A stretch of DNA of 64,000 nt, taken from Aliamphritea hakodatensis (lineage in GTDB: Bacteria; Pseudomonadota; Gammaproteobacteria; Pseudomonadales; Balneatricaceae). The DNA is taken from positions 3,596,001 to 3,660,000 of the forward strand of contig NZ_AP025281.1 of NCBI RefSeq assembly GCF_024347195.1, given 5' to 3'. Position 1 is the first letter of the stretch; the number at the start of each line of letters is the position of its first letter. This document shows positions 8,462 to 17,350 of this stretch, piece by piece. The notes under the pieces were generated by a model that had not been told where the DNA came from, made no database searches, and saw only the letters and a list, made by a program, of their open reading frames with translations. The translations under genes were made by a program, and so were the position numbers.

Positions 8462-10405
8462 ATGAAAGATAATGACCAGAAACCCGGCAACCTCGGCCAC
8501 GACCTGCTGATTAAAAGCTCGTGGCAGCGTTGCGACAGCTATGGCCTTGAACAGGACGCTTCCCCGGCGGACTTTGCACTGGCCAGGGGTGAGGTCAGCC
8601 ATCTGAAAGACAAACACCATTACCTGATCGACACCACCGGGCACGAGGTACTGCCCTTCTATGAGAACATTCTGAATAACTCCAGCTGTTTGATCATTCT
8701 CGCCGACCGCGAAGGTCAGGTGCTGAACTGCTGGGGTGACAACCGTTTTATCGACTCAAAGAAGCGCCCCTATTTTCGCGACGGCAACAGCTGGCTGGAA
8801 CGCCACAACGGCACCAACGCCATCGGTACCGCTATCGAAACCGGGCAGGCGGTTCAGGTGCAGCGGGACGAACACTTTCTGAAATCCAACCGCTTTATGA
8901 TAGGTTCCGCCGCGCCTATCTATAACACCGAGCGGGAACTGATGGGCGTGCTGGACGTATCCAGCGATGCCTACCTGCCCCAGGCACATACCCTGGGCAT
9001 GGTAAAGATGATGTCCCAGTCGGTAGAGAACCGGCTGATCTTCAGCAAGTTTGGCGACACCGAATTCCTGATGACCTTCAACACCCACACCGATAACCTC
9101 GACAGCCAGTGGGTGGGGCTGATCGCCTTTAATGAAGAAGGCACCATTATCTCCGCCAACCGCCGGGCAGAAATGTTACTGCGCTATGAACTGGCACTGA
9201 TGAATGTGGAAGAAGTCTTTGGCATTCCCCTGTTTGAACTGAAGAATCAGCCGGAAGGCATTCCGGTGGCCATCAATGCACTGGGCAAATACAAGATGTA
9301 TGCCCATGTCCGCCGCCCGTCTCAGGCACCGGTCATCGCCCCGGACTTCCGCGAACGCCTGCAACCCCAGCCGGAGCAAGCCTCCCCCTGGCAAAGCATT
9401 AACTATGGTGATGCCAAAGTAGAGCGCTGCATTAAGATGGCCAGCACCATCATGGAGCGGGACATTCCCCTGCTGATTCAGGGTGAAACCGCCTCCGGTA
9501 AAGAATCCTTTTGCCGGGCACTGCACCGCGCCAGCCAGCGGCGAAACCAGCCGTTTATCATCATTAACTGCGCGTCGCTGTCCGGCAGCACCATTGAAGA
9601 AGAGTTATTTGGTCACATTGATGAATACACTGACCAGCCGGTGCCCGGCCTGATACAACAGGCGGATAACGGCACCCTGCTGTTAAAAGAAATCGGCGAT
9701 ATGCCGCTGGATATGCAGGCCCGTTTTCTGCGTATTCTGGAAGAAGGCAGCATCAACCATAGCGGCAGCAAAGCCCGCCACCCCATCGACTTCAAACTGC
9801 TGGCCTCCAGCCACAGTAACCTGAAAGACATGGTGGAATCCGGCCTGTTCCGGCAGGACCTGTACTACCGTATCAGCGGCCTGAAACTGGATTATCCGTC
9901 CCTGAGTCAGCGTACCGACAAGGTTCAGATCATCCAGCAGATCCACACCGATCTGCGGGAAGACCACCAGCCCCGTTTTCTGTCTGAAGAAGTGATCCAG
10001 TTACTGGACAAACACCCCTGGCCCGGCAACTTCCGCCAGCTCAGTAACGTAATTCAGATCGCCCTGCTGATGGCCGATGCCACCGAGATCAAACCCTGGC
10101 ACCTGCCGGACGACTTCTTTGACGACATTAAGAACAGCGAGCCGATGTCCCCTTCTGCGGCCACTGTTGCTACAGCTATCCCACCGGGACCCGCGACAGA
10201 ACCTTCAACTGTCACCGCCGCTGCATCAGCAGCCGGATCCTCCCCGGTCACAACCGCGCCAACAATAGCAGCCATCGACCCGCTGGATGAAACCCTGAAG
10301 CAGTACAATCTGCATCAGGGCAACATTTCACGCACTGCCAAAGCCCTGAACATCAGCCGTAACACCCTGTATAAACGGCTCCGGGAACTGGGTATCAAGC
10401 AGTAA
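8462..10405 (+). CDS. DhaR/AcoR-like AAA+ activator lacking the sigma-54 contact motif
   Basis: The 647-residue product has an N-terminal sensory region with a GAF-type domain (about 60-200), a second PAS-like segment (about 215-290), an AAA+ domain (about 320-540), a Pro/Ala/Thr-rich linker (about 555-605) and a Fis-type helix-turn-helix at the C-terminus (GNISRTAKALNISRNTLYKR). Walker A reads GETASGKE. The GAFTGA loop that contacts sigma-54 is absent (ELFGHIDEYTDQ in its place), and the Walker B aspartate is replaced (LLLKEIGD instead of LFLDEIG). This resembles DhaR, the glycerol/dihydroxyacetone regulator. It is divergent from the glycerol importer operon, so glycerol-linked control is likely. 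It probably acts without remodelling sigma-54 holoenzyme. Confidence 0.8.
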   Translation: MKDNDQKPGNLGHDLLIKSSWQRCDSYGLEQDASPADFALARGEVSHLKDKHHYLIDTTGHEVLPFYENILNNSSCLIILADREGQVLNCWGDNRFIDSKKRPYFRDGNSWLERHNGTNAIGTAIETGQAVQVQRDEHFLKSNRFMIGSAAPIYNTERELMGVLDVSSDAYLPQAHTLGMVKMMSQSVENRLIFSKFGDTEFLMTFNTHTDNLDSQWVGLIAFNEEGTIISANRRAEMLLRYELALMNVEEVFGIPLFELKNQPEGIPVAINALGKYKMYAHVRRPSQAPVIAPDFRERLQPQPEQASPWQSINYGDAKVERCIKMASTIMERDIPLLIQGETASGKESFCRALHRASQRRNQPFIIINCASLSGSTIEEELFGHIDEYTDQPVPGLIQQADNGTLLLKEIGDMPLDMQARFLRILEEGSINHSGSKARHPIDFKLLASSHSNLKDMVESGLFRQDLYYRISGLKLDYPSLSQRTDKVQIIQQIHTDLREDHQPRFLSEEVIQLLDKHPWPGNFRQLSNVIQIALLMADATEIKPWHLPDDFFDDIKNSEPMSPSAATVATAIPPGPATEPSTVTAAASAAGSSPVTTAPTIAAIDPLDETLKQYNLHQGNISRTAKALNISRNTLYKRLRELGIKQ

Positions 10406-10423
10406 AACCAAAGTTAAAAAAAC

Positions 10424-11239
10424 TCAGAGCACAAACCAGCACACCAGCACGCCGCCTAACAGCAGCCGGTAAACCACAAAGGGCCACAAGCCCATCTTTT
10501 CAATCAGTTGCAGGAAGCAGCGAATGCACAGATACGCACTGACGAACGCCGTGCCCGCCCCCAGTGCCAGCAGGCCCCAATTCACCGCCGTTTCAGACTG
10601 CACCAGATTCACCACCTGCAAGCCACCGGCGGCAGCAATCACCGGCACCGACAACAGAAAAGAATAACGGGCCGCCGCCTGCCGGGTCAGCCCCAACATC
10701 AGTCCGGCGGTCAGCGTAATACCCGAACGGGAAGTGCCTGGAATGAGCGCCAACGCCTGCGCCATGCCAATCAGCAGCGCCTCCCTGAACCCCACATCCT
10801 CCAGCGCTCTGACCTGACGACAGCGATAGTCAGCCCAGCCCAGTAACAGTGCAAAACCAAACGTTGCCACGGCAATTACTTCCGGGCGGCGCAAATACAA
10901 GGCAATCAGGTCACCGGCAAACAGCCCCAATACCCCGGCAGGTACACTGGCCACCAGCAGCGACCAGGCCATCCGCGCTTCCGGCCGCTGAGCAGCACTC
11001 AGATGCTGACCTGGTTTCCAGCTGTCCAGCCAGGCCTGCAGCAGCTTGACCAGATCATCTCTGAAATACCACACCACCGCCGCCAGCGTGCCGATATGCA
11101 ATGCCACATCAAACGCCAGCCCCTGATCTGGCCAGCCAAACACATAGGCCGGCAGGATCAGGTGGGCAGAGCTGGATATGGGTAAAAACTCGGTGATTCC
11201 CTGCAACAGTGCCAGAGTCACCGCAATAAGCCCGTCCAT
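10424..11239 (-). CDS. uppP: Undecaprenyl-diphosphate phosphatase
   Basis: A 271-residue polytopic membrane protein with both BacA/UppP active-site signatures: an N-terminal GITEFLPISSSAHL and a later ALIPGTSRSG. The enzyme dephosphorylates undecaprenyl diphosphate to recycle the lipid carrier for peptidoglycan and other envelope polymers, and confers bacitracin tolerance. Length is normal. It converges with the activator gene, separated by 18 bases, and is not part of an obvious operon. Confidence 0.95.
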   Translation of the reverse strand: MDGLIAVTLALLQGITEFLPISSSAHLILPAYVFGWPDQGLAFDVALHIGTLAAVVWYFRDDLVKLLQAWLDSWKPGQHLSAAQRPEARMAWSLLVASVPAGVLGLFAGDLIALYLRRPEVIAVATFGFALLLGWADYRCRQVRALEDVGFREALLIGMAQALALIPGTSRSGITLTAGLMLGLTRQAAARYSFLLSVPVIAAAGGLQVVNLVQSETAVNWGLLALGAGTAFVSAYLCIRCFLQLIEKMGLWPFVVYRLLLGGVLVCWFVL

Positions 11240-11263
11240 TTTTCAGGCGTTTCCTTGTATCTG

Positions 11264-11797
11264 TCAGGGCTGATCAGCCAGAAAACCGTCCCGCATGAAC
11301 AACGGCTGGTCATTCATGTAAGCAACCCGCTCCGCCGCATGGCAGGCCATGCAGGCGTTCTTGGCCTTCTGAAAGCCTGCTTTCACAATCGCCGGATCTT
11401 CCGTTGCCAGTGCATCGCGAACCTCTGACCAGGTTCTGTTCAGCAAGATAGCCTCAGCATTCGCCCGCCGCCCCGGCCGTTTCATCAGGCCGTTTTCCAG
11501 CGTAATTCTGATCTTCTTCCAGTGGTACTGAGCCAACTCATAGTTCTCATCAATCAGCGCCTGTTCCATACGATCATAGCGCTCACCTACTTCCCACATG
11601 GGTTGGTCAAAACCCCGCAAATATTTTTCCAGCCGCTTATCTTTGGTCAGCTGATCCGGCGCACCGGACACCCAGTCTTTGGCCCCCTTAAAGCCCTCCT
11701 CCGCACTGACACCCGCAACCGGAACGGCAGATAGAACAACCAGTGAAACAGCACCGGCAAGTAACGCTTTTAATTGTTTTGGTTGTTTTAATGACAT
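11264..11797 (-). CDS. Periplasmic c-type cytochrome, class II-like
   Basis: A signal peptide (MSLKQPKQLK, hydrophobic core, VSA-EE) is followed by a mostly helical domain with a single CMACH heme-binding motif placed about 25 residues before the C-terminus. A C-terminal CXXCH in a helical protein of about 150 mature residues is typical of class II cytochromes (c' and relatives). I do not see enough to name the subtype or the axial ligand. The start at 11797 is supported by an upstream AGGACCC and by the signal peptide; a longer frame to 11941 exists but lacks these. It is divergent from feoAB, with a Fur-like box between. Confidence 0.75.
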   Translation of the reverse strand: MSLKQPKQLKALLAGAVSLVVLSAVPVAGVSAEEGFKGAKDWVSGAPDQLTKDKRLEKYLRGFDQPMWEVGERYDRMEQALIDENYELAQYHWKKIRITLENGLMKRPGRRANAEAILLNRTWSEVRDALATEDPAIVKAGFQKAKNACMACHAAERVAYMNDQPLFMRDGFLADQP

Positions 11798-11974
11798 AGA
11801 AGGGTCCTCGCATAAGCTCATTTCAATCGCGTCACCGCCAACCCTAAATACTGCTATGTCAAAAAAACGTAGAAGTATCTCCACCATAGGCACCCGGCCA
11901 GAAATGGTTTCCACACCCGCAATCAGCCGAAAGCTTTTCACATTTTTTTAACGGAATAATCATCAGAATTGATA

Positions 11975-11987
11975 AATGCTAAGCATT
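11975..11987. promoter_or_regulatory. Fur-like box upstream of feoA
   Basis: AATGCTAAGCATT is a perfect 6-1-6 palindrome matching the Fur core AATGATAATCATT at 11 of 13 positions, embedded in GATAAATGCTAAGCATTCTTA. It lies about 110 bases before feoA and about 180 before the divergent cytochrome gene. The sequence TAAGCATTCTT recurs upstream of the siderophore-side trio (46640-46650). Confidence 0.6.
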
Positions 11988-12093
11988 CTTAATTGCATTT
12001 GCTTTATCTTCATGCGCCTTAAATCCGTCACGCACAGATATTGATGCATTTACGTTCATAAAAAATCAGGACAACTCTGAATCAGGAACCGTT

Positions 12094-12318
12094 ATGACTC
12101 TGGATCAACTGCCGCAACATACACCGGCGCAGATCACCGGCTTCACCGGCGATCAGCAAAACGCTTACCCCCTGTCAGTACTGGGTGTCACCCCCGGTGC
12201 GACAGTTATTCATCTGAACACGGCCCCACTGGGAGACCCGATTCAGGTACGGGTTTCCAACACCTATCTGAGTATCCGTAAACAGGATGCCAGCCAAATC
12301 AGAGTGACAATCTTATGA
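12094..12318 (+). CDS. feoA: Ferrous iron transport protein A
   Basis: A 74-residue SH3-like cytoplasmic protein of normal FeoA length, containing the typical TLDQLPQHTPAQITGF start and a C-terminal GDPIQVRVSNTYLSIRKQDA segment. It overlaps feoB by 4 bases (ATGA), so the two are translationally coupled. FeoA is required for, or modulates, ferrous iron uptake by FeoB. A Fur-like box lies upstream. No feoC follows. Confidence 0.93.
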   Translation: MTLDQLPQHTPAQITGFTGDQQNAYPLSVLGVTPGATVIHLNTAPLGDPIQVRVSNTYLSIRKQDASQIRVTIL

Positions 12319-14459
12319 GCATAACCATCGCGCTGGTCGGCAATCCCAACGCAGGTAAATCCACCCTGTTCAACTGCCTGACCGGCGCCCGCCAGACCGT
12401 TGGTAACTGGGCCGGGGTGACAGTCGAACGCAAATCCGGCAACCTGCCACTGGGCAATGAAACCGCCGAGCTTATCGACCTGCCCGGCCTTTATGCCATG
12501 CACAAAGAAGCCGGTTATACCCCCGGGATTGATGAAGCCATCAGCGTAGATTACCTGCGCACCCAGCAGGCAGACCTGCTGATCAATGTGGTGGACGCCT
12601 CTAACCTGCAGCGCAACCTGCCCCTCACCCGGCAACTGCTGAACACCGGCACCCCGGTAGTGGTCGCCCTGAACATGCTGGATGTGGCCAGCCAGCAGGG
12701 CATCAACATTGATATCTCCCGGCTGGAAGCCCGTTTAGGCGTCCCGGTTATCCCGCTGGTCGCCAGTAAGTCCCAGGGGATTACCGCCCTGCTTTCCGGT
12801 CTGAACGAAACACTGGCCAACGCCCGGGCCGGTCAGGCCGGACAACAACCGACAAGCGCACAGGAAACACTGTATTACGATGCCAGCATCAGCGAAGACT
12901 TTGCCTGGGCCAGCGAACAGGTAAACGCCAGCACCACGACCGTGCATAACAAACCTTCCCTGACCGAACAGCTCGACCGCCTGGCACTGCACCGCTGGCT
13001 GGGCATTCCTGTATTCCTGCTGATGATGTACCTGCTGTTTTTCTTCGCCATTAATCTCGGCGCAGTCTTCATCGACTTCTTTGATATTTTACTGGGGGAA
13101 ACCCTCGTCACCGGGCTCGGCCAGCTCTTGACTCACTGGCAATTTTCGCCCTGGCTGGTTACCCTGCTGGCAGACGGCATCGGCGGTGGCATTCAGTTAA
13201 TCGGCACCTTTATTCCGGTGATCGGCTTTTTGTACCTGTGCCTGAGCATACTGGAAGACTCAGGCTACATGGCCCGTGCGGCCTTTGTGGTGGATCGCCT
13301 GATGGCTGGCATCGGTTTACCGGGCAGTGCCTTTGTGCCACTGATTGTGGGCTTCGGCTGTAATGTTCCTTCCGTGATGGCCTCCCGTAGCCTCAGCCGG
13401 GAACAGGACCGCCTGCTCACCGTCGCTATGGCTCCCTTTATGTCCTGCGGGGCGCGACTCACGGTATATGCATTATTCAGTGCGGCTTTCTTTGCTGAAC
13501 TGGCCAGCCTGATGGTATTCCTGCTGTACCTGCTGGGCATTGTGGTGGCGGTATTTACCGGCTGGCTGTTCCGGCGGACGATTTTCCCCGGCAGCAATGC
13601 CGCGACGTTCACGGAGATGCCCCACTACCACCTGCCGGTAATGCGTAACATCATTGCCACCACCTGGCACCGCCTGAGCGGCTTCATCAAACGGGCCGGC
13701 AGCACCATTGTGCTGATGGTCACCCTGTTAACCGTAATCAATTCCATTGGCACCGACGGCAGTTTTGGTAATCAGGACAGCAAGGACTCCTTGCTCAGCT
13801 ACAGCAGTAAAGCCCTGACACCGATGCTCAGCCCGATTGGCATCAGTGAAGAAAACTGGCCTGCCACGGTCGGCATCTTCACCGGCATCTTTGCCAAGGA
13901 AGCGGTAGTGGGCAGTCTGGATGTGCTCTACCAAAGCGCACTGAACCCGGCAGATGATGCGGTACCGGAAGCTGCAGAAGCCTTCAGCCTGACCAGCACA
14001 CTCTCCGCCGCGCTGCTTTCCATCCGCGATAATGCCTACGGTCTGCTCGGCGGGCTGGGTGATCCGCTGGGATTAGCCGCCATCAATGACAGCGCCGACG
14101 ATCAGGGGGTCAGCAACCAGAGCCTGACCACCATGCGTCAGCTGTTCCCGAGCAACTATGCCGCGTTCTGTTATCTGGTGCTGATCCTGCTATACACCCC
14201 CTGCGTGGCGGTGATTGGCGCAATGAAACGGGAATCCGGTCGCTACTGGGCCGGGGTGGTGGTCGCCTGGTCCACCTTCCTGGGTTACTGGCTGGCCAGC
14301 GTCATGTATCAGCTCAGCAATGTCGTGACCAATCCCGGCTTCGCCCTGCCCTGGCTACTGGCCAGCGCAATCGCCATGTGGCTGGCAATGCAGGGGCTTA
14401 AGAAAATAGGCAATTCACCGCACCGCTTACCGGCGAACATCATTGCCCGTCAGAGCTGA
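12315..14459 (+). CDS. feoB: Ferrous iron transporter B
   Basis: The 714-residue protein has the N-terminal G domain (G1 GNPNAGKST, G3 DLPG, G4 NMLD; residues 1-170), a linker, and a membrane domain starting near residue 230 with the conserved FGCNVPSV and later IFAKEAVVG segments. It imports Fe(II) across the inner membrane, driven or gated by nucleotide hydrolysis. Length is slightly short of E. coli FeoB (773) but complete. It is coupled to feoA. The gene ends inside a 13-bp hairpin. Confidence 0.95.
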   Translation: MSITIALVGNPNAGKSTLFNCLTGARQTVGNWAGVTVERKSGNLPLGNETAELIDLPGLYAMHKEAGYTPGIDEAISVDYLRTQQADLLINVVDASNLQRNLPLTRQLLNTGTPVVVALNMLDVASQQGINIDISRLEARLGVPVIPLVASKSQGITALLSGLNETLANARAGQAGQQPTSAQETLYYDASISEDFAWASEQVNASTTTVHNKPSLTEQLDRLALHRWLGIPVFLLMMYLLFFFAINLGAVFIDFFDILLGETLVTGLGQLLTHWQFSPWLVTLLADGIGGGIQLIGTFIPVIGFLYLCLSILEDSGYMARAAFVVDRLMAGIGLPGSAFVPLIVGFGCNVPSVMASRSLSREQDRLLTVAMAPFMSCGARLTVYALFSAAFFAELASLMVFLLYLLGIVVAVFTGWLFRRTIFPGSNAATFTEMPHYHLPVMRNIIATTWHRLSGFIKRAGSTIVLMVTLLTVINSIGTDGSFGNQDSKDSLLSYSSKALTPMLSPIGISEENWPATVGIFTGIFAKEAVVGSLDVLYQSALNPADDAVPEAAEAFSLTSTLSAALLSIRDNAYGLLGGLGDPLGLAAINDSADDQGVSNQSLTTMRQLFPSNYAAFCYLVLILLYTPCVAVIGAMKRESGRYWAGVVVAWSTFLGYWLASVMYQLSNVVTNPGFALPWLLASAIAMWLAMQGLKKIGNSPHRLPANIIARQS

Positions 14460-14469
14460 CGGGCAATGG
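14442..14469. terminator. Hairpin between the convergent feoB and ADP-ribosyltransferase-like genes
   Basis: CATTGCCCGTCAG (14442-14454) pairs with CTGACGGGCAATG (14457-14469), a perfect 13-bp stem around two bases. The feoB stop codon lies inside it. There is no T-run on either side, so it may be a rho-assisted or mRNA-end structure rather than a classic intrinsic terminator. Confidence 0.55.
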
Positions 14470-14481
14470 AAAGGCAGATCT

Positions 14482-15042
14482 TCAGAGGGTCTGATACAGG
14501 GTAATACGGGCCGGTTCTATCGGCCCTTTGACGATCAGTTCTTCCGTGTAGAGCGCACATTTATTCAGATAAATACGCAGCTTTCTTTCCCAGTATTCCT
14601 CATCGAAACCGATCACCCCATTGGCATTCTTTTTCTCTTCGATATAACTGAGAATTTTAGAATCCGGATTTATGGGATAGCCGGTGGTCTTCGCTTCAAG
14701 GTCTTCCTGCACGTCGATGTATTCAAGTCCTTTGGCGCGGATGCAGTAAACATACACCTGTTCCGGAGTTGTGGGGTATACACTGCCCATACTGCTACTC
14801 AGCGGCCCCGGCGGACGCCGGCCTGCGGCATCTATACCGGCAGCCCCCATATCCAGTGCGGACTCCAGAAAGAACCGGGAAATGCCCCGCAGTGTGCGGG
14901 CACAAAATACCGTGCTGGTTCCGTACACGGTATTCATCCATTCATTATTAGTGCCGGCAAAACCGTCTTTGAGAATGGTCGCCGGCGGGCGGAAATCCAA
15001 ACGGTAAATGACTTTCTCGGTGACCTTTTTATTTTTCGGCAT
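14482..15042 (-). CDS. Pertussis toxin S1-like ADP-ribosyltransferase domain protein
   Basis: The 186-residue product resembles the catalytic S1 subunit of pertussis toxin along its length. It has an N-terminal VIYRLDFRPP (Arg14, Asp16; S1 has VYRYDSRPP), then KDGF, a GTNNEWMNTVYG stretch resembling GNNDNVLDHLTG, a VYVYCIRAKG strand, and a DEEYW (Glu149) where S1 has QSEYL with its catalytic glutamate. The central STS motif is not conserved (FCART). There is no signal peptide, unlike secreted S1. If active it would transfer ADP-ribose from NAD+ to a protein or nucleic acid target; activity is uncertain because of the altered motif. It is a lone minus-strand gene between feoB and a sensor kinase. 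Confidence 0.6.
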   Translation of the reverse strand: MPKNKKVTEKVIYRLDFRPPATILKDGFAGTNNEWMNTVYGTSTVFCARTLRGISRFFLESALDMGAAGIDAAGRRPPGPLSSSMGSVYPTTPEQVYVYCIRAKGLEYIDVQEDLEAKTTGYPINPDSKILSYIEEKKNANGVIGFDEEYWERKLRIYLNKCALYTEELIVKGPIEPARITLYQTL

Positions 15043-15125
15043 AAGCGCTTCTTTTTTCGGGCTTTTTAAGGTTTTCAGTTAAGTAATACTGACAACGGAT
15101 AAAGCCCGGCGTTCAACGCTGAAAC

Positions 15126-16457
15126 CTAGCTCCCCGTCACCGGCCCCTTTTCCTGCAACGCAAACCCAATCACCGCGGTGCAACCACTGCTGCCCGAGGT
15201 ACCGTTATCCTTCAACTCAAAACTCCAGCCATAGCGGTGGCAGATATCACGCACCAGTAACAGCCCCAACCCGAAGCCTTCGCTGGCTGAAGATTTCCCA
15301 TACAGCCCCGGCCCGGTATCACAAACCTGAATACCTCCGTTATTCACCACCACACTGACTTCACCCTGCTCAATGCAGGCAAAGGCATTTTTCACCACGT
15401 TCCCCAGTAAAATATGAAACGCGGCTTCCGGCATGCGGATCATCGGATCACCTTCAACCTTTACCCACCATTCCACCGTTTTGTTATTCAGCAAGTACTG
15501 ATGGTTCGCCACAACATTGGTCAGCTCCGCTTCAGACAGTGCCCGGGGAATCAGCTCAGCCCCTTCCACTGCTTTGGTCAGGGTCAGCAGAGTTTCAATG
15601 AATTCACTGATCTCACCGGTGGCCTTCTCCAACCTTTGCCGCTGCTTTTCTATAAAGGCTTCGTCCTTTGATTCACCCAACAGGGTAATGGCCCCTTTCA
15701 TCACCATCAGCGGGGTACGCAGTTCATGGCTGGTATAGCGGTTGAATGCCCGCTCACGTTCCAGCAGATCCCGGATACGGGCCTGATAGTCATTAAACGT
15801 CTCAACCATTTTTAACAGTTCAAGGGTGGCGGTTCCCTGCGGCACATCCACTGGCTCCAGATCATCCGGAGACTTTTCAGCCAGTGTATTGGCAAACCGG
15901 GAAATCGGACTGGTCAGGCGTTCGGCAATTTTCATCACGACAAACAGACTGATGGCCAGCAGTACCAGAGACACCACCAACTGCTGAGCGTGGGCCCCCA
16001 GTAACTGCTCCTCGCTGAACTCAAACAAGGTATTATCGATCACCAGCAGTGCCGGATACGTTTTCCCCCCGGCGGGCAAATCAATCCGTTTCATGAAGTA
16101 AGCGCGCTCTTGAGATTCAGGAATAAACTTCACCTCCCGCTCTTCGTTCAGCTCCAGGGTGTCCGGATCCGGGAAGCCCGGCGGCAGGTTTCGCCAGTTA
16201 AGGTAAATAACCGGCGGACGGTTTACTTCGGAAATCTCTTCCCGGGGTAGCTCAACCTTATCCAGCCCGGTTAAATCGGAATTGGCAAACACTCGCAGGG
16301 CAAAGGCTTCATTGGCCTGCAGCCGGTTATTGCCATAAAGGTGCTCGATATCTTCCTTGGTTAATTCAAATACCGAGGCATGGATGGTGACCAGCGCAAT
16401 GGCCACGATGGAAAAATAGAAAAATGTTAAGCGTTTAGCAGAGGGGACAGATTTCAC
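15126..16457 (-). CDS. Two-component sensor histidine kinase
   Basis: A 443-residue kinase with a first membrane helix (about 9-28), a periplasmic sensor region of about 120 residues without a recognised fold, a second helix (about 158-177), a HAMP-like linker, an H-box (SHELRTPL, His near residue 244) and an ATPase domain with an N-box (LGNVVKNAF), G1 (CDTGPG) and G2 (GFGLGL). It lies 2 bases downstream of its response regulator gene, so the two form an operon. The stimulus is not evident from the sequence or neighbours. Confidence 0.9.
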   Translation of the reverse strand: MKSVPSAKRLTFFYFSIVAIALVTIHASVFELTKEDIEHLYGNNRLQANEAFALRVFANSDLTGLDKVELPREEISEVNRPPVIYLNWRNLPPGFPDPDTLELNEEREVKFIPESQERAYFMKRIDLPAGGKTYPALLVIDNTLFEFSEEQLLGAHAQQLVVSLVLLAISLFVVMKIAERLTSPISRFANTLAEKSPDDLEPVDVPQGTATLELLKMVETFNDYQARIRDLLERERAFNRYTSHELRTPLMVMKGAITLLGESKDEAFIEKQRQRLEKATGEISEFIETLLTLTKAVEGAELIPRALSEAELTNVVANHQYLLNNKTVEWWVKVEGDPMIRMPEAAFHILLGNVVKNAFACIEQGEVSVVVNNGGIQVCDTGPGLYGKSSASEGFGLGLLLVRDICHRYGWSFELKDNGTSGSSGCTAVIGFALQEKGPVTGS

Positions 16458-16459
16458 AG

Positions 16460-17137
16460 TCAGGTCTCAGCGGTCAGCTGATAGCCAACCTTAGGCACAG
16501 TTTTAATGTAAGCATGCCGGAACGGTTTATCGATCTGGTTACGCAACTGATAAATATGGCTGCGCAACACGTCACCGTCCGGCTCATCATCCTGCCAGAC
16601 TTCTTTAATCAGCTCATCCCGGGTGGCAACATCCGGGGCACGCATCAGCAGGGTTTTAAGAATAGTAAACTGAGTCTGGTTCAGCTTAAAGCGACAGTCG
16701 CTGCGCTCCACCACCCGGTTCACCAGATCCAGTTTCAGCTCACCAAAATGCAGAAACTTGGTGGCTACCGCCCCGGTCTTACGGCGATACAGCGCCTGTA
16801 CCCGGGCCTCAAGAATGTTCAGGTCAAAGGGTTTCACCAGATAGTCATCCGCCCCCTGCTCAAAGCCTTCCAGAATGTCTTCCCGGTCGCTGCGGGCAGT
16901 GAGCATGAGAACCGGTAAATCCACACCCCGGTTGCGCAGGGTTTTACACACATCCAGACCGTCCATCAGCGGCAGCATTATATCCAGAATGATCAGGTCG
17001 TAATGGTTCCTGGTCGCCAGCTCCAGACCATGTCGCCCGTCACTGGCGTAGTCCAGCAGGTAATCGCCGCGAATTTCAAAAAAATCAAAGATCACGCCGG
17101 CAATGTCCTGGCTATCTTCAATCAGCAGTATTTTCAT
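16460..17137 (-). CDS. OmpR-family response regulator
   Basis: The 225-residue protein has a receiver domain (MKILLIEDSQD start, phospho-accepting Asp in LIILDIMLP, conserved Lys in DYLVKPFD) and an OmpR/PhoB winged-helix DNA-binding domain ending in the typical YIKTVPKVGYQL. The start at 17137 begins the receiver domain directly; a longer frame to 17230 only adds a hydrophobic non-conserved extension. It is the first gene of the pair with the kinase. No target genes can be named. Confidence 0.93.
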   Translation of the reverse strand: MKILLIEDSQDIAGVIFDFFEIRGDYLLDYASDGRHGLELATRNHYDLIILDIMLPLMDGLDVCKTLRNRGVDLPVLMLTARSDREDILEGFEQGADDYLVKPFDLNILEARVQALYRRKTGAVATKFLHFGELKLDLVNRVVERSDCRFKLNQTQFTILKTLLMRAPDVATRDELIKEVWQDDEPDGDVLRSHIYQLRNQIDKPFRHAYIKTVPKVGYQLTAET

Positions 17138-17306
17138 AAGGTACGACAACTCCACAGCCTGAGGCCTGTTCAAGCATAACAACAAATGGCTGCAGCTTAG
17201 TGGTGAAAATGTGAAAAAAATGTGGAACACAGGTTTCCGGCGACTTTTAGAAGACTTCGGTTCGCATGTACTGCTGTCTTATGAGAACCTAAGTATATAT
17301 TTAAAA

Positions 17307-17325
17307 ATATCGCAAATTGCGATAT
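17307..17325. promoter_or_regulatory. Operator palindrome of the higBA-type module
   Basis: ATATCGCAA-A-TTGCGATAT is a perfect 9-1-9 palindrome about 25 bases upstream of the toxin gene, in an AT-rich promoter region. Antitoxins with helix-turn-helix domains commonly bind such sites to repress their own operon. Confidence 0.65.
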
Positions 17326-17350
17326 GCTGTATAAGGGATGCACAGGGAAG

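Noticed and set aside
11798..11941. Longer N-terminus for the class II-like cytochrome
   Set aside because: The extension precedes a complete signal peptide with its own ribosome-binding site and would block export.
14443..15069. 208-codon plus-strand frame opposite the ADP-ribosyltransferase-like gene
   Set aside because: It mirrors the minus-strand gene, and only the minus-strand frame shows family motifs (YRLDFRPP, DEEYW).
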